Made by a program: the position numbers and the translations under genes | In this document: positions 25,194-34,122 of the stretch, piece after piece | Numbering within the stretch: the stretch's first letter is position 1 | Layout: each line of letters opens with the position of its first letter | Origin: Arenimonas sp. SCN 70-307 | GTDB taxonomy: Bacteria > Pseudomonadota > Gammaproteobacteria > Xanthomonadales > Xanthomonadaceae | Direction of reading: 5' to 3' | DNA: 63,221 bases | NCBI RefSeq assembly: GCF_001724815.1 | Contig: NZ_MEDO01000013.1 | Coordinates: 1-63,221 of the forward strand | Notes under the pieces: model-generated | Databases searched by the model: none | Told to the model about the DNA's origin: nothing | What the model saw: only the letters and a program-made list of their open reading frames with translations

Positions 25194-25673
25194 TCACTCG
25201 CCGTGGCGCGCGAAGGGCTCGGCCTTGCCGTCGGGCGTGATCAACTCGACGGTGTAGGGCTGCACGCGGCCATCGGGTGCTTCCATGCCCGGCGAACCGA
25301 TCGGCATGCCCGGCACGGTGAGGCCGCGGGCCTTGGGGCGCTCGGCGAGCAGGCGCTTGACGTCCCGGGCGGGCACGTGGCCCTCGACGAAATAGCCATC
25401 GACCTCGGCCGTGTGGCACGAGCCCTTGGCCGGCGGAATGCCGACGCGGGCCTTCACCGGACCCATGTCCTCGGTCTCGACCACCTTCACTTCGAAGCCT
25501 TCGGCCCGCATGTGCTCGACCCAGAGCTTGCAGCAGCCGCAGTAGGGGCTCTTGTGCACGGTGACCAGCGGCAGGCTGTTGTCGACCGGGCTGGCGTTGG
25601 CCGGCGCCTGCGCGAACGCCGGCGCGACCAGCAGCAGGGCGGCCAGCGCGAAAAGATGTCGCATCGTCTTCAT
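25194..25673 (-). CDS. DUF411 periplasmic metal-binding protein
   Basis: A 159-residue protein with signal peptide (cleavage near AFAQA, residue 22). The family signature is present: VHKSPYCGCCKLWVEHM with a CxCC-type motif, GSCHTA, and [11 protein letters not shown] near the C-terminus. DUF411 proteins are found in copper and silver resistance clusters and are thought to bind metal in the periplasm. It is the last gene of the copL-tolC-MCO-DUF411 operon, 17 bases after the oxidase. Confidence 0.85.
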   Translation of the reverse strand: MKTMRHLFALAALLLVAPAFAQAPANASPVDNSLPLVTVHKSPYCGCCKLWVEHMRAEGFEVKVVETEDMGPVKARVGIPPAKGSCHTAEVDGYFVEGHVPARDVKRLLAERPKARGLTVPGMPIGSPGMEAPDGRVQPYTVELITPDGKAEPFARHGE

Positions 25674-25690
25674 GGTCTTGCTCCTTGGTT

Positions 25691-26998
25691 TCAAGCCTTG
25701 CCGCGGCGCACGGGCGCGCCGAAGGCGGGATCGGTGCTCACGCGCCGGGCCACGGTGCCGGGCGGGTTGCGGTACCAGCCCGGGTCGCTGAAATCGCCAG
25801 GGGCGATGTCGTCGCGCACCTTGAGCACGGTGAACATGCCGCCCATCTCGATGTTCCCGAACGGGCCCTTGCCGGCCATCATCGCCAGCGTATTCTCCGG
25901 GCCCTTCATGTGGCCGCTGTCGGTGTGTTCCTGATGTTCGGACATGCCGTGCTGGCCCATGGCCATGTAGCCCGGCAGCATCCGGCGGATCTTCTGCTCC
26001 ACGCCCGCCTGGTCGACGCCCAGCGTGTTCGGGATTTCGTGGCCCATCGGACCCATGGTGTGGTGCGACATGTGGCAGTGGAAGGCCCAGTCTCCGGGCA
26101 CGGCGGTGAATTCGATGTCGCGCATCTGGCCGACGCCGACGATCTCGGTCACTTCCTTGCGCCACTGCGACCGGGGCCAGCGGCCGCCGTCGCCACCGGT
26201 CACGTCGAACTGCACGCCGTGCAGGTGGATCGGGTGGTTCCACATGCTCAGGTTGCCCACGCGGATGCGCACGCGCTCGCCGGTGCGCGCCACCATCGGC
26301 TCGATGGCCGGATAGACCTTGGAATTGAAGGTCCACAGGTCGAAGTCCTGCATCACCGACGGATCCGGCCGGTACGTGCCCGGGTGCAGGGCGAAGTGGT
26401 GCAGCAGCAGGGCATAGTCGCGGTCCACGTGGTCGCCGCCCTTGGGATGGATGACGAACAGGCCCATCATGCCCATCGCCAGCTGCACCATCTCGTCGGC
26501 ATGCGGGTGGTACATGTGGCTGCCGTGCTGCACCAGGTCGAACTCGTAGGCGAAGGTTTCGCCGGGCTGGATTTGCGGCTGGCTCAGGCCGCCCACGCCG
26601 TCCATGCCGCTGGGCAGGATCAGGCCGTGCCAGTGGATGGTGGTGGCTTCCTTGAGGCGGTTGGTGACGAAGATGCGCACGCGGTCGCCTTCGGTGGCCT
26701 CGATGGTCGGGCCCGGCGTGGAACCGTTGTAGCCCCAGCAGGTGGCCTTCGAGCCGGGCGCGAACTCGTGCTCGATTTCCTCGGCGACGAGGTGGAATTC
26801 CTTGACGCCGTTGTTCATGCGGTGCGGCAGCGACCAGCCGTTGAGCGTGCGCACCTTGCCGCGGGCGCGGCGCGCCGGCGGCGCGCTGTCGGTGTCCACG
26901 CGTTCGGCGGGCGCGGTCTGGGCGAGCACCGGCAGCGCGGCGGCGCCCGCCAGGCCGGCACCGGCGCCGATCAGCAGCTTGCGTCGGGAAAGGCTCAT
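25691..26998 (-). CDS. Copper resistance multicopper oxidase
   Basis: A 435-residue periplasmic oxidase exported by Tat (SRRKLLIG near the start, then a hydrophobic segment to about residue 26). All copper-site motifs are visible: HWHG (122-125), HPHAD (164-168), HPIHLH (255-260) and HCHMSHH (307-313). It is shorter than classical CopA/PcoA oxidases and lacks their long Met-rich insert. It likely oxidises Cu(I) to the less toxic Cu(II). Its ATG overlaps the TolC stop codon. A close homologue lies at 49094-50425. Confidence 0.92.
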   Translation of the reverse strand: MSLSRRKLLIGAGAGLAGAAALPVLAQTAPAERVDTDSAPPARRARGKVRTLNGWSLPHRMNNGVKEFHLVAEEIEHEFAPGSKATCWGYNGSTPGPTIEATEGDRVRIFVTNRLKEATTIHWHGLILPSGMDGVGGLSQPQIQPGETFAYEFDLVQHGSHMYHPHADEMVQLAMGMMGLFVIHPKGGDHVDRDYALLLHHFALHPGTYRPDPSVMQDFDLWTFNSKVYPAIEPMVARTGERVRIRVGNLSMWNHPIHLHGVQFDVTGGDGGRWPRSQWRKEVTEIVGVGQMRDIEFTAVPGDWAFHCHMSHHTMGPMGHEIPNTLGVDQAGVEQKIRRMLPGYMAMGQHGMSEHQEHTDSGHMKGPENTLAMMAGKGPFGNIEMGGMFTVLKVRDDIAPGDFSDPGWYRNPPGTVARRVSTDPAFGAPVRRGKA

Positions 26999-28624
26999 GG
27001 CGTGGCTCCGTGATGGTGGTGGTGGTCGTGCTCGTCTTCGGTTTCTTCCGCCTTCGGGGCGGGCTTTTCCTCCGCCTTGGGCGACATGTCGTGGCCCGAA
27101 TGGTCCATGCCTTGGTGCTTGGAGTGGTCCATGCCTTGGTGCTTGGAGTGGTCCATGCCCTGGTGCTTGGAGTGGTCCATGCCGCCGTGCTGAGAGTGAT
27201 CCATCGCCGGCGCTTCGGCCGGGCCGAGGATGTCGTCGAGCGAGGGCGTGCGCGCGGCGATGCCCGCGTCGCTGGGCAGGCGGTGGCCGACCACGCGGGC
27301 CAGCTCGACACGGGCCAGCCAGTAGTCGCGCACGGCCTCGAGGTAGGACTGGTAGGCGTCGTACTCGGCCACCTTGGCCTGGATCAGCTCGAACACGCCG
27401 ATGAGCATGAAGTTCTGGCGCTCCTGCTGCCGCGCCACGATGGCTTCTCGCTGCGGCACCAGCGCGAGGCGGTGGGTGTCGACCACCTCGCGCATCGCCG
27501 CCACCGCTTCGGCGCCGGTGAGCACGCCGTTCTCCGCGGCCAGCTCCGCCTGCTGCATGCGGGCCATCGCTTCGGCCAGGCGCGCCTGGGCCTTGGCCAG
27601 CTTGGCCTGGCCCTGGTTGAACACCGGCAGTTCGAGCGCGATTTCCGGACCCCGCAGCACGCTGCCGTCGCCTTCCTTATTCGCGCTCGTAGCCGATCTC
27701 GCTGCCGCCGAGCCAGCGCAGGGTGCGGGTCAGGCCCAGCGCATCGGCCAGCACCTCGGCCTCGGCGCGTGCGGCCAGCAGTTCGAGGTTGCCCTCGCTC
27801 GCCAGCGCGACCAGCGCGGCCGGCTCGTCCTCGCTCGGGACGGGCAGGGGCAGGGTGTCGCTGGCCTCCCACCGGGCCTCTTCGCCGCGCAGGCCCAGCA
27901 GCGTCACCAGCTCAAGGCGATGGCGCGACGCATCGGCCTTCGCCTGCAGCGCCTCGATGCGTGCCTGGCTGGCCGCCGCCTGTTCCTGCGCCAGCTGCAG
28001 CGCGCTGATGTTGCCGGCGGCGTGGAAGCGCCCGGCCAGCTCGGCGCTGGCGGCCGTGCCTTCCGCCACGGCCTCGCGCATGCCCGCCACCTGGCGCGCG
28101 GTGACGTAGGTATACCAAGCGGCCTCGACATCGGCGACGGTGTCGAGCACCGCACCGGCGACTTCGAACCGCGCACGGTCGTAGTCCTTGTTCGCCAGTC
28201 GGGCCTTGGCCGGCATCAGCAGCAGGTCGAACAACGGCAGCGACAGTCCCGTGGTGCGGATGTGGCCGCCGCCCTCGATCGACAGGCGCTGGAACGACAG
28301 CCGCGGATTCTCGATCTCGACCGCTTCGAGCACCTCGGCGCGGGCCAGGCCCAGGCGCGCGTAGTGCTCGCGCAGGCGCGGGCTGCGCAGCATGGCCACG
28401 CGGGTGGCGGCCTCGAGCGTCATCGGCGCGTCCAGCCACTGCTGGATGCGCGCCTGCTCAGCCGGCGGCGCGGACAGCGCCGACCAGTCCACGGCCGGGC
28501 CGCCGCGTTCGGACAGCAGCTGGGTGATGTCGGCGTGGCGCGGTTGCGGCGCCAGCGAGGCGCAGCCGGCGAGGCTGGCGCCCAGGGCCAGCGCCAGGAC
28601 GGCGCGGGCGGGAATGCGATTCAT
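26995..28624 (-). pseudogene. TolC-family copper efflux outer membrane protein, frameshifted
   Basis: Two consecutive frames together encode one TolC-like lipoprotein of about 540 residues. The upstream part (28624 to 27677) has a lipobox LAGCASL and ends in EIGYERE then a TAA. The downstream frame resumes with [17 protein letters not shown]. Omitting one base, the A at 27679 (T on the coding strand), restores an unbroken reading (ERE-KEGDGS) that aligns with the intact homologue at 50422-52161. It would form an outer membrane efflux duct. The C-terminal tail is His/Met/Asp-rich. Either a real frameshift or a one-base sequencing error. Confidence 0.85.
27105..27200 (-). repeat. In-frame 24-base tandem repeat (MDHSKHQG)
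   Basis: Three nearly identical 24-base units (27105-27176) and a degenerate fourth encode repeats of MDHSKHQG in the C-terminal tail of the TolC-like protein. The Met/His/Asp content suggests copper binding. The near identity of the DNA units points to recent expansion. Confidence 0.85.
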
Positions 28625-28699
28625 GGTGGGTCTCCGGTCAACAGGCCCGCGCGAAGCGGGCAGGGCGAGGCGCGGAACCGAGGGTTCCGCCGGGCTCGC

Positions 28700-29041
28700 T
28701 CAGCCGATCGGAGGTCGGGTGTCGGGCAGGGCCGGGCTTCGGGGCAGGGTGCCAGCAAGCGGAACGGCCTCGAGCGAAGCCGGCAATGGATGCAGGCTGC
28801 GCACCAGCCGCAGCGGCGCCGCCGCCGCGTGGTGCAGGCAGTCGCAGCCGCAATAGCCGGATTCTCCGGCACAACAATCGGTCTCGCCGCCATCCGTGGC
28901 CGGCGCGGGCCCGTCGAGATCGTGGCAAGGCGCCGCCGACGCGGGCATCTGCGCCGGTTCGGCCGCGAACGCCGCCAGCGGCCCGCCGGCCACGAGGGCC
29001 AGGACCAGCAGCAGGTTCATCAGCAGGCGCAGGAACGACAT
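28700..29041 (-). CDS. copL: CopL-family metal-binding regulatory protein
   Basis: A 113-residue secreted protein with signal peptide (cleavage near AAFAAE, residue 25) and a Cys/His-rich centre containing TDCCAGESGYCGCDCLHH. It ends in a conserved RPPI-type tail. CopL heads copper operons in xanthomonads and is needed for their copper-induced expression. It is the first gene after the CueR-type promoter at 29076-29106, with tolC 75 bases downstream. Confidence 0.82.
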   Translation of the reverse strand: MSFLRLLMNLLLVLALVAGGPLAAFAAEPAQMPASAAPCHDLDGPAPATDGGETDCCAGESGYCGCDCLHHAAAAPLRLVRSLHPLPASLEAVPLAGTLPRSPALPDTRPPIG

Positions 29042-29075
29042 GGCGGCAAGTTTAGCGCGCTTGGGGCAGGGCGGC

Positions 29076-29106
29076 AGTCTGGGGCTTGCCCCCGTGGCAA
29101 GGTCAA
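29076..29106 (-). promoter_or_regulatory. CueR-type promoter of the copL operon
   Basis: On the minus strand: TTGACC (29106-29101), exactly 19 bases with the dyad CTTGCCACGGGGGCAAG, then CAGACT (29081-29076). Geometry and dyad match the copA promoter at 25153-25183 and known CueR sites, so CueR probably controls both. It lies between copL and the divergent ndh gene. Confidence 0.7.
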
Positions 29107-29154
29107 GGCCTCCGTCATTGACAGTGCCGTCGCCGGCGGGTCCTACTGGCCACC

Positions 29155-30459
29155 ATGGCGACGGCATCGGGAAAGCAGCCGCACGTGGTGGTGGTGGGCG
29201 GCGGATTCGCCGGCCTCTGGGCCGTGCGGGCGCTGGCGCGGGCGCCGGTGCGCATCACACTGGTGGACCGCTGCAACCACCATCTGTTCCAGCCGCTGCT
29301 TTACCAGGTGGCCACGGCCGGGCTGTCGGCACCGGACATCGCGGCGCCGCTGCGGCACATCCTGCGCCGCCAGGCCAATGTCGAGGTGCGCCTGGCCGCG
29401 GTGGCGGGCGTTGACGCCGATGCCAAGTGCATCCGGCTCGAAGGCGGCGACGCGATCGCGTTCGACTATCTGCTCCTGGCCAGCGGGGCCACCCACGCCT
29501 ATTTCGGCCACGATGAGTGGGAAGCGCATGCGCCGGGCCTGAAGACCCTGGACGACGCCTTGCACCTGCGTCGGCGCCTGCTGCTGGCCTTCGAACACGC
29601 CGAGGCCGAGCCCGACCCGCAGCGGCGCAAGGCCTGGCTCGAGTTCGCCATCATCGGCGGCGGGCCGACGGGCGTGGAGTTGGCGGGCACGCTGGCCGAG
29701 ATCGCCCGGCACACGCTGCGCCGTGAATTCCGGCGGATCGACCCGGCGCAGGCGCGGGTGCGGCTGGTGGAGGCGGGTCCGCGGGTGCTGCCGTCGTTCC
29801 CGGAAACCCTTTCCGCCAAGGCCCGCCGCCAGCTCGAGCGCCTGGGCGTGGAGGTCGTCACCGGCACCCCGGTGACCCGGATTACGGGCGAGGGTTATTG
29901 GCTGGGCGAGCAGTTCGTGCCGGCCGGCACCGTGGTCTGGGCGGCGGGCGTTGCGGCCTCGCCGCTGGCGCGCAGCCTGGGCGTACCGCTGGACCGGGCG
30001 GGCCGGGTGCGGGTGGCGCCGGATCTTTCCGTGCCGGGCCATCCGGACATCTTCGTCGCGGGCGACCTGGCGGCCGTGAGCCAGGGCAAGCGGGCCGTGC
30101 CGGGCGTGGCGCCCGCCGCGAAGCAGATGGGGCGCCATGTTGCCAAGGCGATCGCGGCGCGACTGCGGGGCGCCGAGGCGCCCGCGTTCCGCTACCGTGA
30201 TTTCGGAAACCTCGCCACGATCGGCCGGATGGCCGCGGTGGTGGATTTCGGGACGCTGCGGTTCTCGGGGCTGCCGGCCTGGTGGTTCTGGCTCGGCGCC
30301 CACGTGTTCTTCCTGATCGGTTTCCGCAACCGCCTGGTGGTGCTGCTTAACTGGTTCTGGGCCTACTGGAGCTACCAGCGGGTGTCACAGTCCGCCAAAC
30401 CGCGGCGCACCGTGACAGCCCCTGGGCAAGTTGCGGAAAGATATAGACATTTCTTCTAA
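29155..30459 (+). CDS. ndh: Type II NADH dehydrogenase
   Basis: A 434-residue FAD-dependent, non-proton-pumping NADH:quinone oxidoreductase. The first Rossmann motif VVVVGGGFAG is at 11-20, the NADH-binding motif IIGGGPTGVELAG near 165-177, and the FAD-ribityl segment IFVAGDLAAV near 300. The C-terminus has hydrophobic, Trp-rich segments (PAWWFWLGAHVFFLIGF and LNWFWAYWSYQR) that anchor it to the membrane. Last evident core gene before the mobile region. Confidence 0.92.
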   Translation: MATASGKQPHVVVVGGGFAGLWAVRALARAPVRITLVDRCNHHLFQPLLYQVATAGLSAPDIAAPLRHILRRQANVEVRLAAVAGVDADAKCIRLEGGDAIAFDYLLLASGATHAYFGHDEWEAHAPGLKTLDDALHLRRRLLLAFEHAEAEPDPQRRKAWLEFAIIGGGPTGVELAGTLAEIARHTLRREFRRIDPAQARVRLVEAGPRVLPSFPETLSAKARRQLERLGVEVVTGTPVTRITGEGYWLGEQFVPAGTVVWAAGVAASPLARSLGVPLDRAGRVRVAPDLSVPGHPDIFVAGDLAAVSQGKRAVPGVAPAAKQMGRHVAKAIAARLRGAEAPAFRYRDFGNLATIGRMAAVVDFGTLRFSGLPAWWFWLGAHVFFLIGFRNRLVVLLNWFWAYWSYQRVSQSAKPRRTVTAPGQVAERYRHFF

Positions 30460-30933
30460 CCTTGTCCTCCGGGAACCGGGGGTTGCGGATGGCGTGCGAC
30501 AGCATTACGGAGCATGCTGGCATCTAACGTCACGGTAAAGCGGATACCGGCCAGCGAACAGCCGGTTGCGCAAGCGGCCTCCACCCGGCGACGCCCGGGG
30601 CCGCCAGCGAGCGCGAAACCCCTGCGTGGCGCGGGGTAAACACATTTCGGCAGAACCTCGTCTAACTTTCGCGGGCGAGAAACACCGCTAGCGTCCCTTT
30701 ACTCACCTCCGCCAGCGCGCCTCGAGCCGCCGGCACGGACGATGCGTCGCCATCCCCGATGGAGCGTGAGCAGCTCAAGGCAGAGCGTCCTTGTGGGACA
30801 TCCACAGTCTCCAAGCTCCTTGGCATGGAAGCCTCTCATTCAAGGGAGGGCACCCCATGGGCATCTGTTGACCACAAGCCAAATCGTCGCTCCGACCCAT
30901 GTCGGGGCCGCTCTGTGCCTTGGAGAAATTCCT
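30460..30933. other. Gene-free region between ndh and tnsA; candidate transposon end
   Basis: No convincing gene. The sequence TCTAAC recurs three times (about 30456, 30523 and 30661) and ACATTTC twice (about 30448 and 30642). A 6-bp inverted repeat ACCGGC/GCCGGT lies at 30546-30566, and CTTGTGG/CCACAAG are found at about 30790 and 30872. In Tn7-like elements one end with clustered TnsB sites lies beside tnsA, so these may be transposase sites, but no clean terminal repeat or target duplication could be fixed by eye. Confidence 0.35.
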
Positions 30934-31404
30934 ATGAAAGCAATGCATCAACCCCCGCCGTCCAGAATGGACGGCGCCATTCGATGGTCCGCTCGAGAAA
31001 TTCCGCTCTCCCATGGGAGACACGTCTGCGGTCGCGTTGCTTGGACGCCACCCACCCAGTCCGTGCCCGTAGAGAGCGATCTCGAGGCGCATGCCATTGC
31101 GTTCTTCTCGCGACACGCCGGCCTGGTGGCTATCCACGCCCAGCCGTTCACTCTCCGCTACGCGGATGACCAGGGCGTCCACCGGTACACACCTGACTTC
31201 CTGGTGGTCTACGACCGGGTCACCCGCGCCATTGTCCGGTTGGGATTTCGACGGTGGACGGTCGTCGAAATCAAGTCGAAGTCCATGTTGGACCGTGATC
31301 CTGACGCTGTGAGCCGCCGCCTGGCGGCTGTTCGCCGGTTGCTCGGCTTCGCCACGGTCGTGCTCACCGAATGTCAGCTTCGGACGGGGAGGGCGCGGCC
31401 ATGA
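30934..31404 (+). CDS. TnsA-like transposon endonuclease
   Basis: A 156-residue protein with a TnsA N-terminal type nuclease fold. Probable catalytic residues are Glu51 (ESDLEAHA), Asp88 (YTPDF) and the EIK triad Glu112-Lys114 (VVEIKSK). TnsA cuts the 5' strands at the transposon ends while TnsB cuts the 3' strands, which gives cut-and-paste transposition. The ATG at 30934 follows a GGAGA ribosome site. It overlaps the next gene by ATGA, and no C-terminal TnsC-binding domain of Tn7 TnsA length is present. Confidence 0.8.
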   Translation: MKAMHQPPPSRMDGAIRWSAREIPLSHGRHVCGRVAWTPPTQSVPVESDLEAHAIAFFSRHAGLVAIHAQPFTLRYADDQGVHRYTPDFLVVYDRVTRAIVRLGFRRWTVVEIKSKSMLDRDPDAVSRRLAAVRRLLGFATVVLTECQLRTGRARP

Positions 31405-33194
31405 CGCTCGAACTCACCCCAGGCACGACCTGCGTCGCCAATGGCCGGGTCATCCAGATCGACGGGGCCGACTCGCTCACCCACATGCGCGTGCGTGATG
31501 TGGCCACGGGGGCGGTCAGTTCCGTCGCGATCGCCCGGATCGAGGCGCTGCCCAAGACTGCGGCTGCCTCGTCCTTCGAAGGAATCCCTGCCGCGGAATG
31601 GAAGCGTTGCTGTGACCTCGCCAAGGACCTGACGCCCCTGAACAGCCGGACCACCGTCGCCCGCAGCGAGCTCGAAAAGCTCGCCAAGCGTCACGGCATC
31701 AGCGTCAGGCAGCTTCAGAGGGCCCGTGCGACCTTCAGGAAGGACCCACGCGCCAGCGCCTTGGCCCGAAGCCCGGGAGGTCGGCCGCTCGGACTAAATC
31801 AGCTGGATCCGGAGGTCGATGCGCTGATCAAGCACGTCATTGCCAAGCACTACCTGCGCCGGGAACGACCGTCCAAGGAATACGTGGTTGTCCGTGCCCG
31901 CTCCCTGGCTCGGCGACTCAAGCTCAAGCCGCCGTCCCGATCCGCGGTGCTGACCCGAATCGCCCGTGAAGACGGCTACCAGGCGGACCGCGCCCGGCTG
32001 GGTTGCAAGGCGGCCAAGCAACGCTGGGAGGCCCGCACCGGCAAGTTGGAGGCGGAACGGCCCCTGGATCTTCTGGAAATTGACCACACCCCGGCCGACG
32101 TCCTCGTCCTGAGCGATGACCGCCTAACCGTGATCGGACGTCCGTGGGTCACCGTGGCCATCGACGTGGCGACCCGCTGCGTCATGGGCATGTACATCTC
32201 CATGGATCCCCCTTCCGCGGTTTCTGTCTCCCTGTGCGTGGAGCACACGGTGCTGCCCAAGCCCGAGAACGAGGGCGATCCCGGCATCTGGCCCATGTAC
32301 GGCAAGCCCAAGAAGATCCTGGTCGACAACGGCAAGGACTTCCGCAGCATGGCGCTGCAGCGTGGCTGCCAGGACCATGGGATCGACCTGGCCTGGCGGC
32401 CGGTGCGGACGCCGCACTACGGGGCCCACATCGAGCGCCTGATCGGCACGCTGATGCAGATCGCCCACCTACTGCCGGGCACCACCTTCAGCAACATCCG
32501 TGACAAGGGCGACTACGACAGCGCCGGAAAGGCTCGCCTCACCCTGGATGAGTTCCGCCAGTGGATGACGCAGAAAGTCTGCCGGACCTACCACACGCGC
32601 AGGCATTCCAGCCTCGGAGTTCCGCCACTGGTGGCCTGGGAGCGGGGCCTGCAGGACGAACAGGGCCAGATGGTCCCGCCGGCGCTGCCGGCGGCCCCGC
32701 TGAAGTTCCGGATGGATTTCCTGCCGTACGTGATGCGGCCGGTTCGGCGCACCGGCATCACCTTCGGCGCCAGTCGCTACTGGCACCCGGACCTCAGCCC
32801 CCTCATCCGCCAGGACGAGGTCATGGTTCGGTACGACCCCCGCAGCCCCGGTGCCGTTTGGGTCCGTCGTCCCGACGGCATGCTCGTGACGGCGCCGGCG
32901 ATCGCCGGGCGGGCGGTGGGCGAACCGGGCAGCCGACGTGCCCTCGATGCCGAGGCCCAGGCCCGGATGGACGCGATGACGGACGAGGGCTTCGAGAAGA
33001 CCGACCAGATTGAAGCGGCCGCCCAGGCGCAGACCCGTCAGGCCCGTCATCCGTCGCGTCGCCCGCGGACCCAACGCTCCTCGCCGCGATCTGCGGCCGC
33101 CAGTGCGGCTGCCGTGAACCCCACCGATCTCAGCGCCCTGCCGGCGAAAACCCCGTCGGCCCGTGCGCCCATCCCTGTTGAAGAATGGACCTAA
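31401..33194 (+). CDS. tniA: TniA/TnsB-type DDE transposase (Mu C-terminal family)
   Basis: A 597-residue transposase with N-terminal DNA-binding helices (about 85-200), an RNase H-like catalytic core with Asp228 (EIDHT), Asp309 (LVDNGKDF) and Glu345 (HYGAHIERL), D to E spacing 36, and a Mu-type beta-barrel C-terminal domain (about 440-530). A basic, Ala/Arg-rich tail follows, probably the TnsC contact. The ATG at 31401 overlaps the tnsA stop and has GGGGAGG upstream. Confidence 0.92.
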   Translation: MTLELTPGTTCVANGRVIQIDGADSLTHMRVRDVATGAVSSVAIARIEALPKTAAASSFEGIPAAEWKRCCDLAKDLTPLNSRTTVARSELEKLAKRHGISVRQLQRARATFRKDPRASALARSPGGRPLGLNQLDPEVDALIKHVIAKHYLRRERPSKEYVVVRARSLARRLKLKPPSRSAVLTRIAREDGYQADRARLGCKAAKQRWEARTGKLEAERPLDLLEIDHTPADVLVLSDDRLTVIGRPWVTVAIDVATRCVMGMYISMDPPSAVSVSLCVEHTVLPKPENEGDPGIWPMYGKPKKILVDNGKDFRSMALQRGCQDHGIDLAWRPVRTPHYGAHIERLIGTLMQIAHLLPGTTFSNIRDKGDYDSAGKARLTLDEFRQWMTQKVCRTYHTRRHSSLGVPPLVAWERGLQDEQGQMVPPALPAAPLKFRMDFLPYVMRPVRRTGITFGASRYWHPDLSPLIRQDEVMVRYDPRSPGAVWVRRPDGMLVTAPAIAGRAVGEPGSRRALDAEAQARMDAMTDEGFEKTDQIEAAAQAQTRQARHPSRRPRTQRSSPRSAAASAAAVNPTDLSALPAKTPSARAPIPVEEWT

Positions 33195-33204
33195 GGAGCT
33201 TGTC

Positions 33205-34122
33205 ATGACCGACTATTCCCACCTCGACCCCAAGACCCAGGCCTGGCTCGAACTGCCGGATCTGGAGCGTGCCAACCGGATGCTCATCGACCGCTTCATC
33301 ACCCACGAACGGCTGCAGCCGATCATGGATCACATCGATTTCCTTCGCTTCAGTCCGCCCAAGTCCCGGGCCAGCGGACTGGTGGTCTCGGGACTTCCCG
33401 GCTCGGGCAAGACCATGATCGCCCGTGCCATCGAACGCAGGTACCCGCCGATTGCCGCCGAAGGAAGCAAGGCGGCCAGCCTGCCGGTCCTGACGATCGA
33501 AATGACGGGTGCCCGTGAGGCCCGGGCGCTCTACGACCGGATCCTGACCGAACTGGGGGTGCCTGATCCGAAGCGCTACGTGGGCAGCGACCGCGAACGC
33601 ATGGTCCTCAAGCTGTGCCGGGCGGCCAATCTGCGCTTGCTTGTGGTCGACGAAATTCAGGACATCCTGACCTCGACGGCGCGGCAGCAGCGCATTGCCC
33701 TGGATACGATCAAGTTCCTGATGAACCAGCTGTCGATGCCGGTGTTGGCGCTGGGAACGGCCCAAGCACCGGACGCGATGCAGGTCGACGAGCATCTCAA
33801 TGCCCGCTTCACCTACCGCAGCCTGCCGGTCTGGAAGCAGGACACTTACCTGGTGAACTTCCTAGATGCTCTGGAGCGCGTGCTGCCCCTCAAGCAGCCC
33901 TCGCAGCTCTCGTCGCTGCCGATCACGACCGCGCTGCTTCGGCTGTCTGACGGCGTCCTCGATCCCATGATGCGACTGATTACCTATGCGGCAGCCCATG
34001 CGGTCGAGTCTGGGACGGAGCAGATCACGCCCCAGCTGCTGGAGCGGGCGAGGGTGGAAATGCCCACGGCCGCTGTCAGGCTAGCGCGGGAACGCGCGAA
34101 CGAACCGGCCAAGGCCGCGTGA
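33205..34122 (+). CDS. tniB: TniB/TnsC-type transposition AAA+ ATPase
   Basis: A 305-residue AAA+ regulator that links target selector and transposase. Walker A is GLPGSGKT (63-70) and Walker B LLVVDE (145-150), followed by sensor and helical lid regions. The ATG at 33205 has AAGGAG upstream and lies ten bases after tniA. The size matches TniB rather than the longer Tn7 TnsC. Confidence 0.9.
   Translation: MTDYSHLDPKTQAWLELPDLERANRMLIDRFITHERLQPIMDHIDFLRFSPPKSRASGLVVSGLPGSGKTMIARAIERRYPPIAAEGSKAASLPVLTIEMTGAREARALYDRILTELGVPDPKRYVGSDRERMVLKLCRAANLRLLVVDEIQDILTSTARQQRIALDTIKFLMNQLSMPVLALGTAQAPDAMQVDEHLNARFTYRSLPVWKQDTYLVNFLDALERVLPLKQPSQLSSLPITTALLRLSDGVLDPMMRLITYAAAHAVESGTEQITPQLLERARVEMPTAAVRLARERANEPAKAA

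Noticed and set aside
27105-27200. Regular 24-base repeats resembling a small CRISPR
   Set aside because: Units are tandem without spacers and keep the reading frame of the TolC tail, encoding MDHSKHQG.
30790-30878. TGTGGGACATCCACA and CTTGTGG/CCACAAG considered as a Tn7-like terminus
   Set aside because: No matching inverted copy or target duplication was found at a second end, so it was kept only as part of the unresolved region.
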